NCBI RefSeq assembly: GCF_002904295.1
Contig: NZ_PPHG01000078.1
Coordinates: forward strand, 122,761 to 186,760
Length of the DNA stretch: 64,000 bases
Source of the DNA: Amycolatopsis sp. CA-128772
GTDB taxonomy: Bacteria; Actinomycetota; Actinomycetes; Mycobacteriales; Pseudonocardiaceae
Reading direction: 5' to 3'
The position numbers were made by a program, and so were the translations under genes. The notes under the pieces were generated by a model. The model made no database searches. It was not told the DNA's origin and saw only the letters and a list, made by a program, of their open reading frames with translations. This document shows, in pieces, positions 8,123 through 17,134 of the stretch. The number at the start of each line of letters is the position of its first letter. The stretch's first letter is position 1.

Positions 8123-9328
8123 ATGACAAACACCGGTGGCGCGCCCGGCGGCGAGGGCGCCGACACGCCGACACCGAGCCAGGGCGTCCCCCAGGCTCAG
8201 GCCCCCGGATCGGGTGAGCCCAAAGCACCCGAAGATCACTCGCCGTCACCGGCGACGCCGCCGCGAGGCTGGCAGGCGCCGGACACGCAGGCCACTCCGC
8301 CGCCCGGCTGGGAGGCACCCGGCGCCCCGGCCGCGCCGCCGCCGGGCCGGCAGGCCCCGCCGCCGGCGCACGGCGGCCCGCAGTACGCACAGCAGCCGCA
8401 GTACGGGCAACAGCCGCGGTGGAACCCGCACGGCCTCGGCAAGCCCGGCGTGATCGCGCTGCGGCCGCTGAACATCGGCGACATCCTCGACGGCGCGATC
8501 ACCGCGATCCGCCGCCACCCGCTGCTCGTGCTCGGCATCGGCGCGGTGATGGCGGTGATCACCGCGGCCGTCACGTTCCTCGTGCAGAAGTTCGCACTCG
8601 CCGACCTCGAAAGCCTGGCCACGACGGTCCGGCTCGGCCCGGCCGCGACCGACGAAGAGCTGCGCAACGCCGTGTTCGGCACGTTCGGCGACGCGCTGAT
8701 CGTGCTGATTTCCTCCAGCTTGGTCTCGACGGTGCTGCTGACCGTCACCACCGGCCTGATGGCCGCGGTGATGGGCCGCGCCGCGCTGGGCCGCGAAGTC
8801 ACCTTCGGCGTCGTGTGGCGGGACGTGCAGCCGCGGCTGCTGCCGCTGCTCGGCGTCGCGTTCGGCTACGCGCTCCTGACCACGTTGGGCGTGATGCTGT
8901 GCATCATCCCGGGCGTGGTCGCCTGGGTGTTCTGGGCGCTGGCCGCCCCGGCGCTGGTGCTGGAGCGCGGGACGTTCCGGCAGGCGTTCTCGCGGTCGGT
9001 CAAGCTGGTCAGCGGGGCGTTCTGGCGGGTGCTCGGCATCCTGGTGCTGGCGAAGATCATCGAGGCGTTCTTCGAGGAGATCGTCTCGCTGCCGTTCACC
9101 CTGGGCAGCGGCCTGTTCGGTCAGATGCTGAACCCGGGCAAGGTGACCGTGCCGAGCACCGGCGACCTGCTGCTGCAGTCGGCCGGGCAGATCATCGCCG
9201 GCACCATCGCGATCCCGTTCGTCACGCTGGTCACCGTGATCGTCTACCTGGACCAGCGGATGCGCCGCGAAGGCATGGACATCGAGCTGGCCCGCGCGGC
9301 CGGGGTCCAGCCGCCGCAGGCATGGTGA
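8123..9328 (+). CDS. Pro-rich polytopic membrane protein (Rv3689-like)
   Basis: 401 residues from the ATG at 8123, preceded by a GAGGGG ribosome site; an upstream in-frame GTG at 8087 is less likely. The first about 110 residues are a disordered Pro/Gly/Gln tail with repeated PPPGW/QAP and PQYxQQPQ elements. Then comes a conserved entry motif (LRPLNIGDILDGAITAIRRH) and about six membrane helices. It has the look of the glycerophosphodiesterase-membrane-domain-like family in the first position of the actinobacterial MoxR/DUF58 block. Its stop overlaps the start of the DUF4129 gene, so the two are probably translationally coupled. Function not established. Confidence 0.72.
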   Translation: MTNTGGAPGGEGADTPTPSQGVPQAQAPGSGEPKAPEDHSPSPATPPRGWQAPDTQATPPPGWEAPGAPAAPPPGRQAPPPAHGGPQYAQQPQYGQQPRWNPHGLGKPGVIALRPLNIGDILDGAITAIRRHPLLVLGIGAVMAVITAAVTFLVQKFALADLESLATTVRLGPAATDEELRNAVFGTFGDALIVLISSSLVSTVLLTVTTGLMAAVMGRAALGREVTFGVVWRDVQPRLLPLLGVAFGYALLTTLGVMLCIIPGVVAWVFWALAAPALVLERGTFRQAFSRSVKLVSGAFWRVLGILVLAKIIEAFFEEIVSLPFTLGSGLFGQMLNPGKVTVPSTGDLLLQSAGQIIAGTIAIPFVTLVTVIVYLDQRMRREGMDIELARAAGVQPPQAW

Positions 9329-10032
9329 CGTTGCTGCGTCTTCCGGGGCCGGGCCCCGGACCCCAGCCGGGGGGCCAGCCCCCCTGGGCCCCCCGGCAGC
9401 GCTGGCTGATCGACGTCCCGGTCGACATCGACCGGGACTCGGCGCGGCGCGCGGCGGCCGGGGAGCTGGGCGACCCGAAGTACCGGGACGCCCAGCCGAA
9501 CCTCCTGCAGCAGATCGCGCAGTGGCTCGGGGAGCAGCTGGAGAAGCTGCTGAACACCCTGTCCTCCGGCCTGCCGGGCGGGATCTTCGGGCTGGTGCTG
9601 CTCGTCGTGCTGGTGATCGTGCTCGTCGTGGTGATCCGGCTGCGGACCGGCAAGGTCGCCCGCGCTGCCCGGGCCGAGCGCGTCGTCTTCGGCGAAGCGC
9701 GCCGGAGTGCGGCCGACTACCGCCGGTCGGCCGCGGAAGCCGCGGCCGCCGGCCGGTTCGACGACGCCGTCCGCGATCGCTTCCGCGCCGTCGTGCGGGC
9801 CCTGGAGGAACGCGCGCTGCTCGACACGCGCTCCGGCCGGACGGCGGACGAGGCCGCGGCCGAGGCGGGCGTGCTGCTGCCGAACGTCGCGGACCGGCTG
9901 CGCCGGGGCGCGCGGCTCTTCGACGACGTCCACTACGGCGGCCGCGAAGGCACCGAAGCCGCCTACCAGGCGCTGACCGAGCTCGACGAACTCTGCCGCC
10001 GTGAGCGACCGGTCGCCATGGCGGGCTCGTGA
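9322..10032 (+). CDS. DUF4129 domain membrane protein
   Basis: 236 residues from ATG 9322, which overlaps the previous stop. After a short N-terminal segment come the conserved entry DVPVDIDRDSARRAAAGELGDPKY, a single membrane helix (IFGLVLLVVLVIVLVVVIRL, about residues 90-110) and a cytoplasmic helical C terminus (SAADYRRSAAEAAAAGRFDDAVRDRFRAVVRALEE). That is the DUF4129 pattern that accompanies transglutaminase or MoxR/DUF58 genes. The stop overlaps the next start (GTGA). Residues about 5-25 are low complexity (GPGPGPQPGGQPPWAP) and are encoded by a GC-rich hairpin repeat (9341-9398), apparently an in-frame repeat insertion. Confidence 0.82.
   Translation: MVTLLRLPGPGPGPQPGGQPPWAPRQRWLIDVPVDIDRDSARRAAAGELGDPKYRDAQPNLLQQIAQWLGEQLEKLLNTLSSGLPGGIFGLVLLVVLVIVLVVVIRLRTGKVARAARAERVVFGEARRSAADYRRSAAEAAAAGRFDDAVRDRFRAVVRALEERALLDTRSGRTADEAAAEAGVLLPNVADRLRRGARLFDDVHYGGREGTEAAYQALTELDELCRRERPVAMAGS
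9341..9398. repeat. GC-rich REP-like hairpin inside the DUF4129 gene
   Basis: Runs of G and C in mirrored order (CCGGGGCCGGGCCCCGG, then CCGGGGGGCC...GGGCCCCCCGG) form nested inverted repeats. They encode only the low-complexity Pro/Gly N terminus of the protein. The sequence resembles the hairpins in the RNase H gene (40781-40841) and in the LuxR gene (46491-46544). Confidence 0.65.
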
Positions 10033-11168
10033 CCACCTCGGTTTCGCCGGACCTGCGCCGGATCTGGCGCGGCGCCCGCATCCCGCTCGCCCTGGTGGCC
10101 CTGATCTTCGTCGCCGGCGCCCTGCTCCTCCTCGCCCGCGGCGAGCAGACGCACGGCGCACTCGAACCCGGCTCGTACGAACCCGGCGGCGCGCACGCCC
10201 TCGCGAAACTGCTCGAGGACCAGGGGGTCGACGTCCGGACGGCGCACTCGCTCGCCGAAGCGGACGACGCGATCGGCAAGGACGCGACGCTGCTCGTCAC
10301 CGAGCCCGATCTGGTCCCGCAGAAGCGGTTCGACGCGCTGCGCTCGGGCGCGGCCGACGTCGTCCTGGTGACGCCGGGGACGCGGACGCTGCTGGACTCG
10401 CTGCCGCTGGTGCACCCGGCCGGCCGGAGCGACGTCGGGACGCTGAGCCCGCAGTGCACGGTCGCCGCGGCGGTCGCGGCCGGGAACGTCACGCTCGGCG
10501 GGACCGGCTACGCGTCGCCCGGCGCGCGCTCGTGCTACCCCGGCGAAGACGGCGGCGGCACGCTGCTGCAGCTCGCCGGCTCCGGCGGCACGACGACGCT
10601 GCTCGGTTCGCCGGCGCCGCTGACCAACGCGCGGCTCGCCGAAGAGGGCAACGCGGCGCTGGCGCTGCGCCTGCTGGGCGCGCACCCGAAGCTCGTCTGG
10701 TACCTGCCCTCCGCCGCGGACCCGGCGCTGGACGACTCCCGCAAGTCGTTCTTCGACCTGATCCCGGACGGCTGGTACTACGGCGCCGCGCAGGTGGGCG
10801 TGGCCGTGGCGCTGCTGGCGCTGTGGCGGGGCCGCCGGCTCGGCCCGGTGGTCACCGAGCCGCTGCCGATCGTCGTGCGGGCGGCCGAAACGGCGGAAGG
10901 CCGCGCCCGGCTGTACCGGCGCGCGAAAGCCGCCGGCCACGCGGGTGAGACGCTGCGGGACGCGGCGCGGACCCGCCTGCGGACGACGCTCGGCCTGCCG
11001 CGCGACGCCGACGCGCAGGCTTTGGTGACGGCGGTGAGCACGCGGACCGGCCGCCCGGCGAACGACGTCGGTGCGGTCCTGTACGGCCCGCCGGTGCCGG
11101 ACGACCCGGCGCTGGTCCGGCTGGCGGGCGAACTGGACAGGGTGGAACGAGAGGCGGGGCGAACTTGA
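10029..11168 (+). CDS. DUF4350 domain membrane protein
   Basis: 379 residues with a GTG start overlapping the upstream stop. An N-terminal helix (IPLALVALIFVAGALLLLA) is followed by a DUF4350-type extracytoplasmic domain beginning with a Pro-Gly segment (GSYEPGGAHALAKLLEDQGVDV, quoted only in part as a landmark). A second helix sits around residue 255 (YGAAQVGVAVALLALW) before an Arg-rich cytoplasmic tail. In this conserved operon DUF4350 proteins sit directly before the MoxR ATPase, which matches here. The role is presumed to be envelope biogenesis or a chaperone-like complex with MoxR and DUF58. Its stop overlaps the TTG start of moxR. Confidence 0.82.
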   Translation: MTTSVSPDLRRIWRGARIPLALVALIFVAGALLLLARGEQTHGALEPGSYEPGGAHALAKLLEDQGVDVRTAHSLAEADDAIGKDATLLVTEPDLVPQKRFDALRSGAADVVLVTPGTRTLLDSLPLVHPAGRSDVGTLSPQCTVAAAVAAGNVTLGGTGYASPGARSCYPGEDGGGTLLQLAGSGGTTTLLGSPAPLTNARLAEEGNAALALRLLGAHPKLVWYLPSAADPALDDSRKSFFDLIPDGWYYGAAQVGVAVALLALWRGRRLGPVVTEPLPIVVRAAETAEGRARLYRRAKAAGHAGETLRDAARTRLRTTLGLPRDADAQALVTAVSTRTGRPANDVGAVLYGPPVPDDPALVRLAGELDRVEREAGRT

Positions 11169-12130
11169 CCAGCGAGAACGCGACGGGGGCCCGGGACGCG
11201 TTGATCGCGTTGCGCGCCGAAGTCGGCAAGGCCGTCGTCGGCAACGACGCCGCGGTCACCGGGCTGATCCTGGCCCTGCTCTGCCGGGGCCACGTGCTGC
11301 TCGAAGGCGTCCCGGGCGTGGCGAAGACGCTGCTGGTGCGCGCCTTGGCCGCGGCGCTGGACCTGGAGACCACGCGCGTGCAGTTCACGCCGGACCTGAT
11401 GCCCGGCGATGTCACCGGCTCGATCGTCTACGACGCGCACAGCGGCGAGTTCTCCTTCCGCGAGGGCCCGGTGTTCACGAACCTGCTGCTCGCCGACGAG
11501 ATCAACCGGACGCCGCCGAAGACGCAGTCGTCGCTGCTGGAGGCGATGGAGGAGCGGCAGGTCTCGCTCGACGGCAAGTCGCGGCCGCTGCCGGACCCGT
11601 TCATCGTGGTCGCCACCCAGAACCCGGTGGAGTACGAGGGCACCTACCCGCTGCCGGAGGCGCAGCTGGACCGGTTCCTGCTCAAGCTGACCATGCCGGC
11701 GCCGTCGCGCGAGGACGAGATCGGCATCCTCTGGCGGCACGCGCAGGGTTTCGACCCGCGCAACCTCGCGGCGGCGGGCCTCAAGGCGGTCGCCGGGGCG
11801 GCGGAGCTGGCCGCGGCGCGCGAAGCCGTGGCCCGCGTGACGATCGGGCCCGAGGTGATCGGGTACGTCGTCGACCTGTGCCGGGCGACGCGGCAGCTGC
11901 CGTCGGTGCGGATCGGCGTCTCCCCGCGTGGCGCCACGGCGTTGCTCGCGGTCGCCCGCGCCTGGGCGTGGCTCGCCGGGCGCGACTACGCGACCCCCGA
12001 CGACGTCAAGGCCCTCGCCCGGCCGGCCCTGCGGCACCGCCTGGACGTGCGGCCGGAGGCCGAGCTGGAAGGCGTCACCGCGGACGGCGTGCTGGACCGC
12101 GTGCTCGCGTCCGTGCCCGTGCCGCGCTGA
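11165..12130 (+). CDS. MoxR-family AAA+ ATPase
   Basis: 321 residues with the TTG start overlapping the previous stop (TTGA). Walker A is GVPGVAKT; Walker B is LLLADEINRTPP; the sensor/arginine-finger region includes PLPEAQLDRF. The C-terminal lid ends with RHRLDVRPEAELEGVT. This is typical of MoxR ATPases of about 320 residues, thought to act as chaperones that mature or assemble partner proteins, usually the neighbouring VWA/DUF58 protein. The next gene, one base after the stop, is that DUF58 partner. Family call is firm; the client in this organism is inferred from context. Confidence 0.95.
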   Translation: MTSENATGARDALIALRAEVGKAVVGNDAAVTGLILALLCRGHVLLEGVPGVAKTLLVRALAAALDLETTRVQFTPDLMPGDVTGSIVYDAHSGEFSFREGPVFTNLLLADEINRTPPKTQSSLLEAMEERQVSLDGKSRPLPDPFIVVATQNPVEYEGTYPLPEAQLDRFLLKLTMPAPSREDEIGILWRHAQGFDPRNLAAAGLKAVAGAAELAAAREAVARVTIGPEVIGYVVDLCRATRQLPSVRIGVSPRGATALLAVARAWAWLAGRDYATPDDVKALARPALRHRLDVRPEAELEGVTADGVLDRVLASVPVPR

Positions 12131-12131
12131 C

Positions 12132-13424
12132 ATGGCCGTCACCGGAAGGCTCGGGCTGCTCGCGCTGTTCGGCGCACTGGTGGTCGGGTTGCTCCTGCCG
12201 TCGGCCACCGGGCTGCTGGCGGCCGGCGCGGTGCTGCTGGTGCTCGTCGTCGCCGACCTGGCGCTGGCGGGCAGCGTGCGGACGCTGACGTTTTCGCGTT
12301 CGGGCGACACCTCGGTTCGGCTCGGCGAGCCGTGCGAGGTGACGCTGGTCGTCGCGAACCCCGGCGGGCGGACCGTGCGCGGTGCGCTGCGGGACGCGTG
12401 GCCGCCTTCGGCGGGCGCGGCCGACCGGCATTCTCTGCGCGTCCCGCCGGGGGAACGGCGGGCGTTCGTGACCGCGCTGCGGCCGTCGCGGCGCGGCGAC
12501 CGCACGGCGGCGCGGGTGACGGTCCGCTCGGTGGGCCCGCTCGGGCTGGCCGCGCGGCAGGGTTCGCACGAGGTGCCGTGGACGGTCCGCGTGCTGCCGC
12601 CGTTCCACAGCCGCAAGCACCTGCCGTCGCGGCTGGCGCGGCTGCAGCAGCTGGACGGCCGCAACGCGGTGCTGATCCGCGGCCAGGGCACGGAATTCGA
12701 CTCGCTGCGCGAGTACGTGATCGGCGACGACGTGCGGTCCATCGACTGGCGGGCGACCGCGCGGGCGGCGGACGTGATGGTCCGGACCTGGCGCCCGGAG
12801 CGCGACCGCCAGGTGGTACTGGTGCTCGACACGGGCCGGGTTTCGGCGGGCCGGGTGGGCGACGCGCCCCGCCTCGACGCGGCGATGGACGCGGCGTTGC
12901 TGCTGGCGGCCTTGGCGTCCCGGGCCGGCGACCGCGTCGACCTGCTGGCCTACGACCGGCGGCTGCGGGCGGCGGTGCAGGGATCGTCGGGGGCCGCGCT
13001 GCTGACGTCGCTGGTGAACGCGATGGCGCCGCTGGAGCCGACGCTGGTCGAGACGGACGCGCGGGGGATGGTCGCGGAGGTGCTCAAGCGGACCCGCCGG
13101 CGCGCGCTGGTGGTGCTGCTGACCGGACTGGACGCGGCGCCGCTGGAAGAGGGCCTGTTCCCGGTGCTGAGCTCGCTGACCACGCGGCACGAGCTGATCG
13201 TGGCGTCGGTGGCGGACCCGCGGGTGGCGGAGATGCTGTCCGGCCGCGGCGACGCGGAAGCGGTCTACGACGCGGCATCGGCGTCACGGACGACGGCCGA
13301 GCGCCTGCGGATGACCGAGCGGCTGGCCCGGCACGGCGTGGGTGTCGTGGACGCGGTGCCGGAGGAACTGCCGCCGGCGTTGGCGGACCGGTATCTGGCG
13401 CTGAAGGCCGCGGGACGGCTCTAG
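12132..13424 (+). CDS. DUF58 domain protein, MoxR partner
   Basis: 430 residues from ATG 12132. Two N-terminal membrane helices (residues about 8-45) are followed by a beta-rich segment and then the DUF58 signature: EFDSLREYVIGDDVRSIDWR and a VWA-like strand VVLVLDTGR. It is co-transcribed with moxR (one base spacing). DUF58 proteins are the usual MoxR partner and are implicated in envelope or stress functions. The stop TAG lies in a CTAG tetranucleotide that also supplies the stop of the convergent SpoIIM-like gene, so the two genes overlap by four bases. Confidence 0.9.
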   Translation: MAVTGRLGLLALFGALVVGLLLPSATGLLAAGAVLLVLVVADLALAGSVRTLTFSRSGDTSVRLGEPCEVTLVVANPGGRTVRGALRDAWPPSAGAADRHSLRVPPGERRAFVTALRPSRRGDRTAARVTVRSVGPLGLAARQGSHEVPWTVRVLPPFHSRKHLPSRLARLQQLDGRNAVLIRGQGTEFDSLREYVIGDDVRSIDWRATARAADVMVRTWRPERDRQVVLVLDTGRVSAGRVGDAPRLDAAMDAALLLAALASRAGDRVDLLAYDRRLRAAVQGSSGAALLTSLVNAMAPLEPTLVETDARGMVAEVLKRTRRRALVVLLTGLDAAPLEEGLFPVLSSLTTRHELIVASVADPRVAEMLSGRGDAEAVYDAASASRTTAERLRMTERLARHGVGVVDAVPEELPPALADRYLALKAAGRL

Positions 13425-14428
13425 GCCGCTTCGGGCAGCGCGTCGCCGGCGTCGCGCGCGTCGAGGTCGCCGACTTCGCCGTCCTTCGCCGCGCGGCGGC
13501 CGAGCGTGAACACGTAGACCAGGAACAGCACTTCCACCAGCGCGCCGATGCCCACGCGCAGCCACGTCGGCCAGCCCGACGGCGTCACGAACGCTTCGAT
13601 GATGCCGGACACGAACAGCACGCACGTCAGCCCGAGCGCCATCACGACCACCGCGCGGCCCTGCTCGGCGAGCGCGGCGGTGCGGGAGCGGCGGCCCGGG
13701 TCGAGCACCGTCCAGCCGAGTTTCAGGCCGGTGCCCGCCGCGACGAACACCGCCGTCAGCTCCAGGAGGCCGTGCGGGAGCAGGAGACCGATCATCACGT
13801 CGCCGCGGCCGGCCGCGCTCATCGCGCCGATGATCAGCCCGGCGTTGAGCGAGTTCAGCCAGAGCGCGCCGATCACCGGCAGGCCCAGCGCGACGCCGAG
13901 GAAGAGGCAGGTCGCCGCGACCCAGGCGTTGTTCGTCCAGACGCGGGCGGCGAACGACGTCGCCGGGCCGGTCGAGTAGTAGGTTTCCGCGTCGCCGCCG
14001 GGTTTGGTGAGCTCGTTCAGCCCCTCGGGCGACGCGATCGACGCCCGCACGACCGGGTCGCGCGCGACCCAGACGGCGATCACCGCCATCACCGCGATCG
14101 ACACGAGCGCGGCCGGGATCCACCACCGCCGCGCCAGGTAGACCGCGGCGGGGAACCGGCGCGTGAAGAACAGGGCGACCTCGCGCCAGGCGGGGTTGTG
14201 CGACCCGGAAACCGCCGACCGGCCCCGGGCGACCAGCCCGGACAGCCGTCCGACGAGTGCCGGGTCGGGCGCCACCGACCGGACGATCGACAGGTGCGTC
14301 GCCGCCCGCTGGTAGAGCGTCACCAGCTCGTCGGCTTCGGGCCCGGTCAGCTTGCCGCCGCGGCGCGTCAGCTCGCCGAGCCGGTTCCACTCCGCCGCGT
14401 GCGCCGCGACGAAGACGTCCACATCCAC
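13421..14428 (-). CDS. SpoIIM/DUF95-family membrane protein
   Basis: About 335 residues from the GTG at 14428 (VDVDVFVAAHAAEWNRL); neighbouring GTGs at 14434, 14437 and 14422 are possible starts. The N-terminal helical region (LTRRGGKLTGPEADELVTLYQR) and later membrane helices with NNAWVAATCLFLGVALGLPV and LPHGLLELTAVFVAAGTG match the stage II sporulation protein M family. In non-sporulating actinobacteria this gene sits opposite the DUF58 gene and beside the RDD gene, exactly as here. Function in actinobacteria is unknown; the family is membrane-bound with about five helices. Confidence 0.88.
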   Translation of the reverse strand: MDVDVFVAAHAAEWNRLGELTRRGGKLTGPEADELVTLYQRAATHLSIVRSVAPDPALVGRLSGLVARGRSAVSGSHNPAWREVALFFTRRFPAAVYLARRWWIPAALVSIAVMAVIAVWVARDPVVRASIASPEGLNELTKPGGDAETYYSTGPATSFAARVWTNNAWVAATCLFLGVALGLPVIGALWLNSLNAGLIIGAMSAAGRGDVMIGLLLPHGLLELTAVFVAAGTGLKLGWTVLDPGRRSRTAALAEQGRAVVVMALGLTCVLFVSGIIEAFVTPSGWPTWLRVGIGALVEVLFLVYVFTLGRRAAKDGEVGDLDARDAGDALPEAA

Positions 14429-14462
14429 GCCCACCACCCTAGCCGTCGTTACGCTGGGACTC

Positions 14463-15476
14463 GTGCACGAGGAATCGGAGCTGGTCACCGGCGAAGCGGT
14501 CGTCCTGGATTTGCGGGTGGCCAAGCTCGCCAGCCGCGCTCTGGCGATGGCGCTGGACGTGCTCGTGCAGCTCGCGGCGCTGGTGGGCGTGGGCATGCTG
14601 CTGGCGTTCGCGGTGCCCGAAACCGACGAAGCGCTCTTCGTGACGCTGCTGCTCGTGACGCTGGTGCTGGTGATGGTCGGCTACCCGGTGGTGTTCGAGA
14701 CGCTCTCGCGCGGCCGGTCCCTGGGCAAGATGGCGCTGGGCCTGCGCGTGGTCCGCGTCGACGGCGGCCCGATCCGGTTCCGCCACGCGCTGGTCCGCGG
14801 CCTGGCGGGGTTCGTGGTGGACTTCTGGGCGCTGGGGCTGTTCGGGGCGGTCGCGGTGATCGTCTCGCTGGTTTCGTCCAACGGCCGCCGCGTCGGCGAC
14901 TTCCTGGCCGGCACGCTGGTGGTCCGCGAGCGCGTCCCGGCGAGCGCCGGCTACGCGGCGATCACGATGCCGCCGGGGCTGGCGGGCTGGGCGGCGCAGC
15001 TGGACCTGACCCGCCTGCCGGACGACCTGGCCCTGGCGAGCCGCCAGTTCCTGGCCCGGTTCGGCGAGCTGCGCCCGGAGGCGTCGCACGCGCTGGGGTG
15101 GGGGCTGGCGCAGCAGGTGGGCAACGCACTGGGGACACCGGTGCCGGCGGGCGTGCCACCGTGGGCGTTCCTGGCGGCGGTGCTGGCCGAGCGGCGCCGG
15201 CGGGACCACGCCCGGGCGTTCAGCGGGTACGCGGGGCCGGGGTATGCGGCGGGGCCGGGCTTTGGCGGGCCCGGTTATCCGGCTGGGGCGGGTGTTGCTG
15301 GGCCGGGGTCCCCGCCGGGGCCGGGCGTTTCCGGGCCGAATCATCCGGCGGGGCCGGGCTTTGCGGCCGGGGGTCAGTACCCGGCGGCCGTCTCGCAGCC
15401 GGGTCCGGTCGATCCGCCGACGCCGCCGTCGGGGACCGCGGTGCCCGTGGAAAACCCGTTCACCCCGCCGAGCTAG
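14463..15476 (+). CDS. RDD-family membrane protein
   Basis: 337 residues from GTG 14463, divergent from the SpoIIM-like gene with 34 bases between starts. The RDD signature is visible: LASRALAMALDVLVQ at the first helix, then GRSLGKMALGLRVVRVDGG and RRVGDFLAGTLVV. Two to three helices lie in the first 160 residues. The last about 90 residues are a Gly/Pro/Ala tail (GYAGPGYAAGPGF-type repeats), probably disordered and cytoplasmic. RDD proteins are often transporters or membrane accessories; here it belongs to the conserved MoxR block. The TAG stop shares a CTAG with the stop of the convergent metallopeptidase. Confidence 0.88.
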   Translation: MHEESELVTGEAVVLDLRVAKLASRALAMALDVLVQLAALVGVGMLLAFAVPETDEALFVTLLLVTLVLVMVGYPVVFETLSRGRSLGKMALGLRVVRVDGGPIRFRHALVRGLAGFVVDFWALGLFGAVAVIVSLVSSNGRRVGDFLAGTLVVRERVPASAGYAAITMPPGLAGWAAQLDLTRLPDDLALASRQFLARFGELRPEASHALGWGLAQQVGNALGTPVPAGVPPWAFLAAVLAERRRRDHARAFSGYAGPGYAAGPGFGGPGYPAGAGVAGPGSPPGPGVSGPNHPAGPGFAAGGQYPAAVSQPGPVDPPTPPSGTAVPVENPFTPPS

Positions 15477-17029
15477 GACACGTCACCCGAGTTCGACAGC
15501 CACGTGTTGCACTGCTGGTTGCGGTTCTTCGTCGCGCCGTGCTGCCACCAGCTGATGTTGTGCTTGGCCGAGCCGTGGTCGCGTTTGCCGTTGCGGGCGT
15601 AGTCGTCGCCGCGGTCCTGGGCGTTCCAGGCTTCGTTGTAGAGGTTCTTGTCCACCGAGCCGCCGGAGACCGAGGCCGAGCCGAGGAACATGCCCGAGAA
15701 GCACTGCGCCTCGAGTTCCATGCGCCGCGACAGTTCCAGGCCGGCCGCCGAGTCCGCGCCCGCGTCGTAGCGCTGGTTGCCGTACGCCTCCGAGATGCCC
15801 GCCAGGTTCTGGACGTGGTGGCCGTATTCGTGGGCCAGGATCGACAGGTACGGGCCGGGGTGGTTGCCCCACGCCTCGATCTCGATGCGGTCCATCGGCA
15901 GGTAGATCGTGTCGTTGGCGGGGCAGTAGAACGGGGTGACGCCGGTGGTGGTGCCGCCGCTGCCGCACGGGGTCGACGACTCCGACAGCGACCGCGGCAC
16001 GGCCAGCTTCGGCGTCTCGAACGGCAGGTCCGCCGCGCCGAGCATGCGCGACCACATCGCGTCGAGGCAGCCGATGCCGGACTGGAAGAACCGGGTGGCG
16101 CTGTCCTGGTCGGTGGCCCAGCGGCTCAGCGAGCACGGGATGTTCTGCAGCCCGTAGTCCGCCCGCGCGAAGAGCGGGTTGTCCCCGGTCGCGGCGACCG
16201 ACCGCGGCCCGGCGGGTGGCTGCGAGGTGGGAGCTCCGCGCTGGCTGCGGCGGGTGGCGGTGGTTTCCCCGGCCGACGAGGGGGTGGTCGCGGTGGTGGT
16301 GGCTTCGGTGGTGGTTTCGTCGCTGGTGGTCGGGTAGGTGCTGGAGTAACCGGCGTCGGCGACGTGCTGCTTCCGCGGCCCGGAAAGCGCAACGGCGGCC
16401 ACGAGCCCCCCGGCCACGGCAACGATCGCGAAGACGGCCACGGCGACGATCACCCCGGCATTCGACTTCTTGGCGACATAGGGCCGATAGCCGGGACCGA
16501 ACCGCGGCCCGAAGGACGGCGGCCCGGGGTAGGCGGGCGCGAAGGAAGGCGGCGGAGCAGCGGCCGGCGGCGGCAGGGGAGCCCGGGCGGGCGGTGGCGC
16601 GGGATAGCCGAAGGGCACACCGGAAACGCGCGGCGGCTGCCCGGCCGGCCCTTGCGGGAACCGGCCCGGAACGGGTCCGCCCGATCGCGGCCCGCCGCCG
16701 GCACCCGGCGGCTGCTGCCCGCGGACACCAAGGGGATTCGGCCCGCCCGGCCCGGGTCCGCTGCCGTGGCCGGGTGCGCCGGCGGGGTTCGGCGAGTCGC
16801 CGTGGCCCGGCGCGCCTGGCCCACCCCACCCAGGCGCCCCGCCCGGCCCACCGTGCCCCGGCAACGGCCGCACCCCCGGCGGCGGCAACGGCCGCACCCC
16901 CGGTGGTGGCAACGGCCGCACCCCCGGTGGTGGCAACGGCCGCACCCCCGGCGGCGCCAACGGCCGCACCCCCGGTGGTGGCCGGCGGCGCGGGTCATGC
17001 GGACCAGGACCCTGCGGGCCGTGCGTCAT
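15473..17029 (-). CDS. Membrane-anchored neutral zinc metallopeptidase, Pro-repeat N terminus
   Basis: 518 residues from ATG 17029, chosen because a G-rich ribosome site lies 8-9 bases upstream; in-frame extension to 17107 is possible. The N-terminal about 190 residues are Pro/Gly-rich and include five copies of an eight-residue unit (PPPGVRPL) encoded by a 24-bp tandem repeat. A membrane helix follows (AGVIVAVAVFAIVAVAGGLVA), then a Thr/Ser linker and the zinc domain with HEYGHHVQ and ELEAQCFSGMFLG. It is a paralogue of the protein at 6853-7929; the tails differ most. Location suggests a periplasmic-side protease in envelope maintenance. Confidence 0.85.
   Translation of the reverse strand: MTHGPQGPGPHDPRRRPPPGVRPLAPPGVRPLPPPGVRPLPPPGVRPLPPPGVRPLPGHGGPGGAPGWGGPGAPGHGDSPNPAGAPGHGSGPGPGGPNPLGVRGQQPPGAGGGPRSGGPVPGRFPQGPAGQPPRVSGVPFGYPAPPPARAPLPPPAAAPPPSFAPAYPGPPSFGPRFGPGYRPYVAKKSNAGVIVAVAVFAIVAVAGGLVAAVALSGPRKQHVADAGYSSTYPTTSDETTTEATTTATTPSSAGETTATRRSQRGAPTSQPPAGPRSVAATGDNPLFARADYGLQNIPCSLSRWATDQDSATRFFQSGIGCLDAMWSRMLGAADLPFETPKLAVPRSLSESSTPCGSGGTTTGVTPFYCPANDTIYLPMDRIEIEAWGNHPGPYLSILAHEYGHHVQNLAGISEAYGNQRYDAGADSAAGLELSRRMELEAQCFSGMFLGSASVSGGSVDKNLYNEAWNAQDRGDDYARNGKRDHGSAKHNISWWQHGATKNRNQQCNTWLSNSGDVS
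16860..16979. repeat. 24-bp tandem repeat, five units, in metallopeptidase gene
   Basis: Five consecutive 24-bp units (AACGGCCGCACCCCCGG core) differ only by GGCGGC/GGTGGT ends and one GGC/GCC change. Being a multiple of three, the array keeps frame and encodes repeated PPPGVRPL on the minus strand. Such an array can change copy number between strains. Confidence 0.9.
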
Positions 17030-17134
17030 CGAGTGGGACCCCCCCGTGCTGTTTCCCCGTCGGAAGCGGTTCACCTGCGGTGATCGCGCCGTTCCGGGCG
17101 TCAGCATAGATCGGGTGCCCTAAGGTGTGGTGCT

